This document shows, piece by piece, positions 24,483 to 35,311 of a stretch of 64,000 bases of DNA. The notes beneath the pieces were generated by a model that had not been told where the DNA came from, made no database searches, and worked only from the letters and a program-made list of their open reading frames with translations. The position numbers and the translations under genes were made by a program. The DNA comes from Hyparrhenia diplandra (Eukaryota > Streptophyta > Magnoliopsida > Poales > Poaceae): positions 1-64,000 of the forward strand of contig JADLZK010009253.1 of assembly GCA_015847255.1 (NCBI GenBank), written 5' to 3'. Every line of letters begins with the position of its first letter. The first letter of the stretch is position 1.

Positions 24483-27400
24483 TTGTATTCTTTCTCGTGT
24501 AGTACTGCAGGAGTAATTAGCAAACAGCTAGCTGGCTTGATGCCCTACCAAATTGCAGACAAAGGTACCAGTTGGGATATCCGACGACTACCCAATCAAA
24601 TGATCAATCACAGTTACTGTCCACTGACCAAGTTGTTGGCAAAAGGGAACCATGAGGTACAGGTACATTTGGGATGTTAGCTTAAGCCAACCAACACTGC
24701 GGTAGGTGCCTCCAGTTATGTTCTCCAGTTCTCCACGAAAGCCAAAAACCTAAAGCAAGAGCAGCAAAGAGATCTCGAATTACAATCATATCAGGCAGCG
24801 CATGGCAATGCCATGAACTCACTCCCCTGCACCTTTTGGCATGCAGGACAACAAGCAAGCTGCAGCCGATTCCTCAAACAAACCAAACAGGCTCGTACGC
24901 AAAGAGAGGGCAGCACATTGCAAGATGAAGAAACTGACAGCAAGTAAATAAAAACGGGTAAAAAGATCGAGTAGCTTGTGTAGTCGTATTTACCCGTTGT
25001 TATTGTGGTGGATCTCCGAGCAGTGCTGTGCCTGTCCACTCACTCCACCATGAACAGCTGCTGGTAGGGAATCAAATGCGAGCGAGCAGAGTATTTCCAT
25101 AAGAGGCCAATCCACGGGTACCTTGTAGGTCCTTGCTTGCTCCTTTTCTTGCCTCTCGCTCGCCTCGCGTACTAGTAATAGTGTACTCCCTCTCTCTCCT
25201 CGATCTGTCGGCCCTCGAGGGTACTGTCAGGGTGTCGCGGCAGTCCGAAGTTACTGCTCATCAATCACGCCACCTTTCTTGCTTCAGAGCATGACGAAAC
25301 AGTCACTTCAATCCCCTACAGTTTTGTTCCCCGGCCTTTGCTTGCACGCCTGCAAGTACAGCAGCTACTACCAGTTTAACAATACTCCTAATTTGTTATT
25401 AATCTCACAAAGTGTAGTATTCATTTGGCTAGCTAGGGTCTGTGATTGGAACATTGTGTGTTGCAGTTACATTGATGAATCATGAGTAGCAGGAAACTGA
25501 GGTGGTACTTTAGAGTGTGAGAGTGGAAAGAAATTTCGAAAAGAAAAGAAAAAAAAAAGAGAATCCTATAGAACGACAAGTACTGTGAAACAAAATAGAG
25601 GGGTAGTTAGCACCCCGGCAGAAAATAACTGTCAAAATCATTGTCAGAAGAACGATACGCTGAGGACATTTCCATTTGGAAACAATGTTTTTACCATGTA
25701 CTAAGCTCACAACATATCTGAAAAACTGTATGTCATGTTTTCATCAGGACCAACATTTGTTTGCCATGTACTAAGCTCTCCATCTCCATACTCCGAGCCA
25801 ATTCACAATCAGAAGCACAACGTGGAGAGGACCAGCGGAGGAGGCAACAGTTTGCCAGGCACTTATTATACAGGAGAGCAGCGCGCCTTTAAAAGCTCCC
25901 GTGCCCGCGAGAGGCGGGAATCAAATACTGCGAGGGAGGACTGGGAACTAGCCAACGCAACAGTACTGAGGCCCTCCCTTTATGCTTGCCCACCAAACCC
26001 AATGTACCACATGTGTGCATTTGGTTGGAACGAACAAAGTTAGATTCAGGACTACGGACTATGCTTGGTACCTGGTTCAGCAGATGCATGCAAAAGTTTA
26101 ATCGATCCAAAGTCTCGAGTCAGAAACATTGCACAACCCCCACAGCAGTTGCCAACCTTGAACAGAGGAAATATGTAGGCCTGAAATGATGTTAAGCATT
26201 TTAGATCAGTTGATTCAGCTTCAAGTAGATAGCCATCAGTATTAAACTTATTGTTTAAATTAGCTGCATTATAGTTAACATTTCCTTCAGACATTGGACA
26301 GATCATTAGCTTAACATGTTCTTTTTCTTTTTTTACGATACACAACAATAAACTGAAATGAGTTACAAGCCACAAGGAAAGCTGAATAAAGGAGAGAAAA
26401 TTATACCAAGTTTTCTAGCTGTAGCTATTGTTCAGTAGAGGGAAAAAAATTCTTTCTTTCTTTCTTTGCTCTATGGATAACCAAGGCAAGGTTTTTTGGT
26501 TGAGGAAACGCTTGCAGCTCAACATGGGTTCTTTCAGGAACTGATAAATAAAGATGACAAATAAAGCACATGCATCATAATATGTTAAGCAAATGAATTG
26601 TCGAAAAACTCTAATACAGATACCATTTCGAGGAGTCACAACTACACTCAAGAGAAATGATGGTTAGATATTTTGGTACTCGGAGTCACAGATACCTCAG
26701 TGTCAGCGAACCATGGAACTGAAGACATACCCATCGAAAGTACAGTGTGACTGGCCAGCATTGTTGTCCCCTGTAATGGAGTTGACACCAAACCATCAGA
26801 TTCAGAAACCAAACCATCAGATTCAGAAAATGACACGCCATGACAGTTGCCACTCTACCCTTAGATGTATCCTTTTCTATGAAAGGAGACATATAGCCCA
26901 CCATTGCCATTTTCTTTCAAACTGTGCTGGATCTTGGAACCAGCATTTCCCCTTTCAGGACAGCACTCATTGGAGCTCTCACGTGGTGTGTTGGACCAAT
27001 ATCTTTCAGCAAAATAGTTTGAGGCCTGACACGCATTTGCAACCACCAGCATGAGTACTATGTCTTGCACAAAAAAGAGAAACAAATTTGTCACAGAAAA
27101 CAAAGGAACACCTTAAATGTTTTTGAAAACTCCTATTCAAACGAGAAGGTTTGACTGGCCTGCAGTTAATCCCCCCTACTGTATTTCTTTTTTGATTTCT
27201 TTCACTTTCTAAGATCATGAGATATAGAATTCAGGGCCTTCTCTGTTTCCTCTTATGTCTGATCTAGTCCACAACTGTGACATATGCAAAACTTACTGAA
27301 TGAGATTTTAGTTACCCCGTCATTGTGTACTGACATGCAACCAAGCATGAATTAGACACATTAATGAAGATGATGCACATTTCAATCAGTATGTCTTGTG

Positions 27401-27839
27401 GAAAGTACCAAATTACACTGGAGCAGCACTATGCCCTTTGAACTAGTTACAGATTATAATAAACATGCCAAATGGAAACATGTTTTTTCAACTTTTCAGG
27501 TCCTCTCATGTCGGGGAACCTCCACATCCTACAGGGCATCAATAGAGGGCAGCAGCCAGGGAAGAAGTGACAAAGAGCACAATGAACACAGTTTGGGAGT
27601 ACCAAAAAGTACGTAGGAATATGTTCCTGTTTTTTCTTTTTGGATTCGATGAACAGGGATAAATTTCTCATGTCCATGAATAACTGACAGAAACACAGAA
27701 GTGAAAATTAGTGCTTGTACTCGTAGTACATCGCATACCCTTTTATCAGCAATAAACTCTAAGATTCTGAAAGATGGATGCATCAACAATCAGATTGGGG
27801 TATCTTACTCTTAGTGATTGTTATATTTTAATAAGGACA
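24483..27839. other. Intergenic region without a recognisable gene
   Basis: No known domain is found on either strand. The best protein-like stretches are on the minus strand: 26861-27010 (SNYFAERYWSNTP, SLKENGNGG) and 26648-26836 (a SESDGLV doublet then SVPWFADTEVSV). They are in different frames with stops between them and could be exons or untranslated parts of an unidentified minus-strand gene. On the plus strand, 27500-27608 is bounded by TTTTCAG and GTACGT and stays open, so it might be an exon. None of these is supported enough to call. Confidence 0.3.
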
Positions 27840-28208
27840 TAGAAACCTGGTGCATTAAGATTGACAGGGTTAAAAAGTTCCTAAAAGGTTGGGGACAGAG
27901 CCTCAAAGGGCACACTAGAAAATACAAGAATATTTTGAAAGCTGATATGGAAAAACTGGAGAAAATGGAAGAAGAGGAAATGCTGGGACAGGAGGATATG
28001 GACAGAAAATGTTTCATACAGAAAGAACTCTTGAGGTTATTAGAGGAAGAAGAGCTTTATTGGCATAAGAGGTCAAATGCCAACTGGCTTTTTACAAAGG
28101 AGATTGTAACACAGCCTTCTTTCATAGAGTGGCTAATGGTAAAAAAAGGAAGAATACAATCTTTTCTCTGAATCATGAGGGAAAACTATTGAGGGAGATG
28201 AAGCTTTA

Positions 28209-29420
28209 GTGGAACATGCAACCAACTTCTATAAAGATCTATTTGGGCCCTCTGAGCCTGCTGATTTCCATATAGATCCAGACTGTTGGGAGGCTAGTGA
28301 AAAGGTCACTCAACAGGAAAATGAAGAACTGGAGAAATGTTTTTCAGAAGAAGAAATTAAAAAGGTTGTCTTCTCAATGGAGAAAAACACAGCACCAGGA
28401 CCTGATCACTTGCCCATTGAGTTTTACCAAAAGTGCTGGCTTTTTCTCAAAGATGATCTATTACATCTTTTTGAGGATTTTCATAAAGGAGATTTGGATA
28501 TTGGAAGACTCAACTATGGGGTTATATCTTTACTCCCAAGATTAAGGATGCCAATAACATTAGGCAATACTGAGACCTATTTATGCGCTAAATGTGGCAT
28601 ATAAGATCTTCACAAAGGCACTAACTCTAAGAATGGAAAGTGTGATGGGCAGAATCATTAACCATTGTCAATCTGGTTTTATCAAGGAAAGAAATATCAT
28701 GGATGGAATAATGTCCTTACATGAAATCTTGCATGACACAAAAATCAAAAAGAAGGATGGTGTGGTTCTCAAATTGGATTTTGAGAAGGCATATGACAAG
28801 ATTACTTGGAACTTTTCGTTCTCCTGTTTGAGGAACAGAGGATTTGGAGAAAAATGGTGTAAGTGGATAAAAGATGTTATGTCCACTGGTACAGTTAGTG
28901 TCAAGGTGAACAATGTTGTGGGAAAATATTTTAAGTCAAGAAGAGGGGTGAGACAGGGGTGATCCTTTATCCCCTTTCTTGTTCAATATTGCAGCTGACT
29001 CCTTAGCTAAGATGATGACTATGGCACGAGAAAAATAATTTGATTAAGGGCTTGGTTCCCTGAATATATTGAGAATGGTGTTGCTATTCTTCAATATGCA
29101 GATGATACAATCCTATGTATTCAGGATGATGTACAGCAAGCAGCTCACCTTAAAGCGTTACTATATCTGTATGAAAACATGTCAGGTTAAAAATAAATTT
29201 CTCTAAAAGTGAAGTGATGATGATTAGACATGATGACAATAAAAACCTGATGTATGCAGACATGTTCAATTGCTCTATTGGTAACTGGCCCATTAAATAT
29301 CTGGGAGTCCCCGTGTCTGGCTCCGGACTGCATGTGGCTGATTGGATGCCAATCTATGAAAAAAAATTCTCAAAAGGCTAGAAGGATGGAAAGGTAGCTC
29401 TTTGAGTTTTGGTGGCAGGT
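28209..29420 (+). pseudogene. LINE reverse transcriptase domain, frameshifted
   Basis: The first frame (28209-28604) has FYKDLFG and MEKNTAPGPDHLPIEFYQ, the entry blocks of L1 reverse transcriptase. The next (28594-28962) has QSGFIKERNI, LDFEKAYD with the first catalytic Asp, and RRGVRQG. After a one-base break near 28962 come a DPLSPFLFNIAA-like segment and the catalytic QYADDTILC at about 29091-29117. At least three frame breaks (near 28560, 28962 and 29160-29370) destroy the open frame. Confidence 0.88.
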
Positions 29421-30714
29421 TAACACTAATAAATGCTTGTCTGAATAACCTGCCAATCTACACTATGTCTATGTTTCTGCTGCCTCTGACAGTATTAAAT
29501 AAGATGGATTACGCAAGGAGAAAATTTTTTTGGCAAGGAGGAAATGTGAAAAGAAAATACCATTTAATTAAATGGGACATTATCACTAAAACAAAGGAGA
29601 AAGGAGGGTTAGGGATTAAAGATTTAAGGAGGATGAATGTTAGCCTTCTGTGCAAATGGTGGTGGAAGGTGGAAAATGGCTCAGGAATTTGGAATGAGAT
29701 TATCGGGAAAAAGTATACGAAGAAGGGAATGATTAGCACTTTGAAGTCTAATCCCAAGAATTCCCCCTGTGTGGAATGACTTGTTAAAAAGTTAGACAAG
29801 TTTATCTCAAGGGAGGTCTATGATGGTGGGGAATGGAAAAAGACAAGTTTTTGGCATGATAAATGGTGTGGTCAGGTGTCGTTGGCTGAGAAATTTCTGA
29901 ATTATATGAGATTTGCGAGAGAGCAAGATTGCTCAGTTTTGAGATTAATCGGAAAAGGTGGAGATTAACGTTCAGGTGATGGCTATATGAAGAGGCACAA
30001 AATCAATTAAGAAGGTTACAAGATATTGTACTAAGATGTGCTATATCCCAGGAACAAGATAGAGCAAAATGGGATTTGGAAAAATCAGGGAATTTCTCGG
30101 TAAAATCAACTTACAAACTGCTTAGTGCTCATGAATGTGGAAATAAATTCAAATTCATCTGGAAAGCCAAGATCCCACTCAAGATTAAAATTTTTATGTG
30201 GCTGACGGTACAGCGTGTGATTTTGACAAAAGACAATTTAATTAGGAGAAAATGGAAGGGGTCTCCTCGATGTGCCTTTTGCACTGAGAAGGAGACGGTA
30301 GATCATATCTTCTTTGAATGTGCCTCAGCGAAGTACATCTGGAGTTTGATCGCTCATGCATTAGGGGTTAGATGTAGACCCTCATCTTTTGATCAATTCT
30401 GGCCTTGGATCCAGACAATTCTTCCAAAAGCAAAAAATACCCACTTTTTTGGACTGGCAGCTGTTTGCTGGTCAATTTGGCGTATAAGAAATTCCATTTG
30501 CTTTGAAAATAAGAAACTGCAATCTCCTACTGAGATTCTATGCTTAATTTGTGTACATCTTACATACTGGGCAGGCATGTTGAAGGAAGATCTCAAGGAT
30601 CAAGTCACTGCAGGTGCTGATGTGATCAAGGCGGTGGCGCTTTCATTCCACAAGCAAGGTGGTCAGGGTCAGCGTCAAGACAAGCAGATGATTCCTTTCG
30701 TGGGACAAGTTTAA
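29402..30714 (+). pseudogene. LINE ORF2 C-terminal region with zinc-binding domain
   Basis: The frame at 29402-29779 has FGGRLTLINACLNNLPIYTM and the FFWQGG and GGLGIKDLRRMN segments found after the plant L1 polymerase core. A broken gap follows. The frame at 30076-30714 (212 residues) contains the reverse-transcriptase zinc-binding domain: KIPLKIKIFMWL, then CAFCTEKETVDHIFFEC (CX2C...HX4C spacing) and a WSIWRIRNS segment. The frame ends at a stop near 30714 and the 3' untranslated region follows. Confidence 0.88.
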
Positions 30715-31009
30715 AGGAAGCAAGCTCGTGGGAATCATTAATGCTTCAATTCGTGTCTTAGCTGTCTCTTTTGCCAAGGCGTTGAGAGTTGCTTGTTAGC
30801 CTTTCCTTGTTATGTAGTTTCTCTGTGATTGTTTTCCTGCTCTTCTAGGCAGCGTGGTCGTTTTGCCCCCTCTCATAGGACCTAGGCAACTATGGGAGGG
30901 GGTGGATATCCTGTCATGTAAAACTAAACGTTGGGCGTGGTACAAACTTTGTAATTTCGTTGCGAAAGTAATGAAATTCGGGTAACCGTTGTGGAAAAAA
31001 AGGACAGCT

Positions 31010-31377
31010 GGGCAGGAGCCAAGGCCAAACGAGACTAGAAATCCAACTCGGAAGTAGCAACTGCTAAGCACAAATAAAAGAATCACAGAACTATAGGGCC
31101 ATTGCATTCTGCTAGATACTAAAGCGCATACAAACTATGTCAAACAAACTTTAATCTAGTTTTTATCAAGGATCAAAGAGCACACATTTACTCAAGGGCT
31201 ATAAATTTCAGAGTCGAAATTTGTCCTACGTAGTACCATTATAGAGGAAGCAATCTCAAATATCGGCTCAAAGCCATCACGTTTTTTTTTTGGACCACGG
31301 CTTCGAAGCGAAAACGCAAACCACTGACTGAAGGACCGGATCGACCATCCCGTGTTCCTGTGGAAACCCTAACGTAA
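31010..31377. other. Non-coding flank of the LINE
   Basis: No gene is visible. A T10 tract occurs at 31281-31290. Confidence 0.4.
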
Positions 31378-31716
31378 TCAAGAGCACGGATGATCTAGAA
31401 TCCGGAACGGTATTTCGTCGAATAGTTCGCGCACAAATGCGGAACGACGGGCGATCAAGCGACGGAAGAGGTGGCCCACCTGCGCCGGGGAAAAGTCGAC
31501 TCGAGCTCCATCCACGCGATCGCGAGGCTCCGCCGCCCGTACTCGGCAACAGCACCTGGAACTGAATATCGCGCGGGTATCGCCGCGGCCGCCGTGGCAG
31601 AACCGCCCGAATCGCTGTGGAGTTTTCAATTTCAAACGAGGAAAGAAAAGAGAATAAAACGCTGCTGCACCCCACGCAGAAAGGGAAAGCCCACAATTGG
31701 GCCCATGAAGAAACAT
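31378..31716 (-). other. Possible 5' exon or promoter-proximal region of an unidentified minus-strand gene
   Basis: The GC content rises sharply at 31400-31620. On the minus strand a 112-residue frame ends in SPAQVGHLFRRLI and FVRELFDEIPFRILDHPCS, which looks protein-like but matches no family I can name. Upstream on that strand are GTTGGGCCATG and ATGGGCCCAATTG, TGGGCC-type motifs frequent in plant promoters, and downstream a TTAGGGTTTCC box. No exon continuing the frame was found leftwards, where the LINE lies. Equally, this may be a captured fragment. Confidence 0.25.
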
Positions 31717-31739
31717 GGCCCAACTACCAACTACTGTTG

Positions 31740-32427
31740 AAGCCTATGCAATGCAATTCAACTAAAGCAAAGAAGCTCATGGAAATAATATAATTTAAAT
31801 TAAATTAAATATTTAAAAAGAAAAAGACAACAATACAAATGATAGAACTCTCAAGTGACATCTTCAATTACAAGTGGTCTTCAAATTACGTGTTGTTCAT
31901 GTCACCCTCCTTGTAATATCTCGTCCATATTTAAATGCAAAACGCATGTACTGTGCATCGTCCGGATGTTAGCATCGCTGTATGTGCTCATCCTTATCTT
32001 GCATTGCAGAAATAAAATAAAAATTAGCATGAAAAAACACGGATATACTACTGCAACAACAACAACGTTATCATCGAACAAATTAATAATAGTAAGAATA
32101 ACATACCTAAGAGATAGTGAGAACTCAGTCGTAATTTCATATTCAAATAACATACCTATAGATTGTTTATGAAAGTCTATTCCTTGACACATCGTGTCAT
32201 GCATGCCATTAATATTTTATACATATTTTCTGTATTCCAAAATAAATGCCATTTTAGGTGTCATGTCGGCCAACCTTTCTTAAGTTGGAATAGATTTATT
32301 AAAAAGAATTAGCAATAATTTATTCCAAATAAATTTATTGTAAAGATATGCGTTAATTAATTAATGATACTATTAATGACACTAATTATATATTAATGAT
32401 ATCTTATATATATTAATTATACTATTA
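31740..32427. other. AT-rich non-coding DNA with local repeats
   Basis: AT-rich with several short direct repeats, notably ATTAATGACACTAATTATAT at about 32371-32392. It recurs directly after the next element at 33593. Confidence 0.5.
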
Positions 32428-33592
32428 GGGCATGTACAACAGGGCTATATAACTCGTCTGTACTCCCTCCGTCCCAAAATAAAAAAGACCTTACCGCTTA
32501 AGAAGTCAACGCGTTTTAAAATGCCGGCAATTATATATTAAAATATATAAATATTTATGTTAAGTAATTAATATCATCGGAAAGATCTTTAAGTCTAGTT
32601 TTTTAACAAATTTATTTGAAGATTTAAATGTTGCACGTATTTTTACAAATTTAGTCGAAAGTTGAAAGTTTGGCCCAAGATTTCTCCTCATAGCGTCGTT
32701 TATTTTTTGGGACGGAGGGGAGTATGCTGCTTCTTTTACAGAAAGAACCCTGCTCGGCCGTAGACGGCCTCTCCTCGTCGTCTCGCCAGGCGACGGGTGT
32801 GGCTCGTGGTCCGAGAAGCACTTGTCGGTCTATAGATGCGTTGTACGGGGTCGATGAGCGGGAGGCGCGATGACAGGATCCAATACGGGCGGGTGTGCAT
32901 GCAGAGGAAGTTGAGAAAGCGGGAGGGATATTGCGCGAGGCGGCTATGGATCCTAGCGCGGCGGCGGCCCTCTTCTCCGTTGGCCATAGATACGGCTTGG
33001 CAGCTGGCCTCTTCCCGTCAGTTCTGAATCCGTCTTCAGTGAATGCAGAGATCGATATGCTCTTCAGTACATGACGGCCTAAAGAATTTATTTATTCAGT
33101 AGATGGAGAGATCGATCGTATATGCAGTAGTTGTCCTAGCTTGCTTTTGTGTATATCCGGTGTATGTTTTCGCAACATCACCTGGTTATGTATGTGAACA
33201 ATTTCAGTGAACTGTTACCTAACATCTCTATGTGCTGTTATTTTTTTCAGGTTTCCAGTGAACAGTCCATATATTCAGTTGAAAGAGAATGCTTTGGAGG
33301 CTTTGTTCTGCTCGAGGGTGAAAGAGAATTTTTGACAGTTATATTATGAATATTTGTAAATCTCATTGTTTGTGTACATATGTGTGAAATCATGATATAG
33401 CAACACAACGGTATACTAAAATGATATTCATGATTGATCATGGCTATTTGTAAGCATTAAATTACTTGCGAGGCGGCGAAAAGACGGGACTCTTATCTAT
33501 AGGTTGTGCGTTTATGTCTATGTGGTGGATTGTCTATGTCGTGGATTTCAAGAACTTCAAACGGACTCGTAATGCGTGGGTTGAACATGCCC
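32428..33592. mobile_element. Harbinger-type non-autonomous element, 1.17 kb
   Basis: The ends are GGGCATGTACAAC and GTTGAACATGCCC, inverted with one mismatch, and are flanked by TTA (32425-32427 and 33593-33595). It contains a nested Stowaway (32463-32722) and a GC-richer central block (about 32740-33030) of possible genic origin. No transposase domain is visible. Confidence 0.8.
32463..32722. mobile_element. Stowaway MITE, copy B, nested
   Basis: The 260-bp element begins CTCCCTCCGTCCCAAAATAA and ends TTTTGGGACGGAGGGGAG, flanked by TA. It is the same family as 1840-2095. It lies about 35 bp inside the Harbinger-type element, so it inserted later. Confidence 0.88.
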
Positions 33593-33595
33593 TTA

Positions 33596-33852
33596 ATGAC
33601 ACTAATTATATATTAATGACACTTATACTACCAAAGAATAATAATCTTTTGCCCAACTATAAAGCTATTACAATTACCTTACTTTATATATAGAATAAAA
33701 TAAACAAGAAGCATAGATATAGTTGTCTATAAATGGTACTCCAAATGAGTATGATACAAAAAAAACAAAATGAACCATACGTTACCCAAAACTTATTCTT
33801 CGTATAAATCCATTGTGTATGCATGGCACGTGTATATGTCTGCCGATTATAA
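33596..33852. other. Short AT-rich spacer between two Harbinger-type elements
   Basis: No gene. Its first about 28 bp repeat the sequence found just left of the preceding element. Confidence 0.5.
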
Positions 33853-34901
33853 AGCATCTTCAACGATACCTTAAACTTTTCTCCCAATAACCATGAGTTT
33901 AGGACCTCCCAAAAAGAAATAAGGTATAGAAAAATTACCAATCTCCAACAGTACCCTATAATACCTCCCAATAACTAAATTTAGGCCCACCAGAGAAGAT
34001 TAGTTGGCCCGGTTGTTGATGGGAGTATCGATCCTTTTCTGCGCGCCGCCGGTGCTCTCCTCCGCACGCGTACGTTCCTCTCGCGTGACGGTGCTGTCCA
34101 GGACCTCGCCGTGTCCTGCAGGACGAGCCGCTCCAGAGCGGCGTAGCGGTGCAACGGCGGCAGCACGCAGTGGCCCAGCGTCACCCCTCTTCACGCGACT
34201 CCTCCTCGCCGTGCGACTCCTTGCTCCTCGCCGTTACTCAAAGATTGCATATATTATATGATATATGCGTGTGTACTCAATCAATGCCGGCCGGCGGCAC
34301 CTGATGACAGCAGCGCCTTTCAATCATTGCTTCCAGGAAATCAAAGACATGACCACGTATATAGGAATCAAAGCCATGCACGCGAAGGATACCGAGGCAC
34401 GCCGTGCGTCCGCCGAAGTGGCCTTCTTGGCGCGGCAGCGCGAGGCCGAGGCGGAGCTGTAGTGTTGTACACGAAGTAGAAGAAGGCCGAGGCGGAGCTG
34501 AACGTGAAGCAGCGCGAGGCCGATCGAGGGGGCTGGCGGCCAATGCTCGGCGCGCTGAGCGGCTGCAGGTACGAAGCGCTATGGGAGTAGTATGGGACTA
34601 CCTCATCCAGGAGACGGCGGCCTGGACGAAACCCATCGTCGGCGGCCTAAACGAAATCCCCCATCGGCGGCGGCAGACTTCCACTTGCGCGAAGCAGTCT
34701 GTGAAACTTCCTTTCTCGCGCGCGAAACATATCGGAGCGGGGATAGGAGTGCGTATCGAGTGCGGAGATATACGCGCTTTTTGCCGAAGTTTTGGAGTGA
34801 CCGGGTGGGGACGTGGTATTGGGTACTGTTGGAGGAGAGTTTTTCTTCTTTTCCTAAAAAAACAGGATTAGGAGTTGGTTTAAGGTACTGTTGGAGTTCT
34901 T
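33853..34901. mobile_element. Harbinger-type element with internal coding-like sequence
   Basis: The left end AGCATCTTCAACGATACC and the right end GGTACTGTTGGAGTTCTT are imperfect inverted repeats, flanked by TAA (33850-33852 and 34902-34904). A second, inner inverted set (CCAACAGTACC near 33946-33957; GGTACTGTTGGA-like near 34816-34833) suggests a duplicated subterminal region. The centre is GC-rich. At 34395-34560 the plus strand encodes, over broken frames, Ala/Glu/Arg-rich pieces such as ARQREAEAEL and AELNVKQREAD. These resemble the coiled tail of the Myb-like or NAM-associated proteins carried by plant Harbinger relatives, so this may be the remnant of a larger element. Confidence 0.65.
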
Positions 34902-34904
34902 TAA

Positions 34905-35311
34905 TGACGTTTTGAAACGTTTTCATCATGAAGGCTTTCTCATGGAAAGTGATTGCCCTACGTCTACATGAAAAAAAGTAGTCAGTAGCTCTTGCTCCGT
35001 ATATTGTTTTTTTTTTTTTAAAGAAAGGTGTAGATCCAATAGGCAGACGAGCTTGTGATACATCGAAAACTCCGGAGAAGTTTGGATCTCCAAACCGACC
35101 CACCCAACCATATCCATATCCATCCCATCGAGACCCGTTAAGCCGACCGCCACCACTACCGCCTCGTCACCAGCGCGTCATTAACGAGGCTACGAAAAAA
35201 CCCACGTTTTTCCTCCCTCTTTTCGCTGCAACTTCCCACCACCGCCTTCATCCCCTATCCGCGTCCTCCCCGGGCGATCGATCGAACGCGGCTAACCTCG
35301 CCGCCGCCCCC
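34905..35311 (+). promoter_or_regulatory. Upstream region and 5' leader of the SUD1-like gene
   Basis: A 406-bp stretch separates the Harbinger-type element from the start codon. It holds a T12 tract (35009-35020) and a pyrimidine-rich, C-rich leader (about 35205-35310) ending CCGCCGCCCCC directly before ATG, typical of grass leaders. No unambiguous TATA box is visible; TATATTG at about 35000 is a weak candidate. Confidence 0.45.

Larger units (their letters stand above)
27840..30999 (+). mobile_element. L1-like LINE, 5'-truncated
   Basis: The element carries most of ORF2: the connector between endonuclease and reverse transcriptase, the reverse transcriptase and the C-terminal zinc-binding domain, then a 3' untranslated region of about 275 bp and a short A tract (30994-31000). 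A candidate target duplication AAGGACA lies at 27833-27839 and 31000-31006. The endonuclease and ORF1 are missing, as expected from incomplete reverse transcription. The insertion is on the plus strand in non-genic DNA. Confidence 0.85.
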
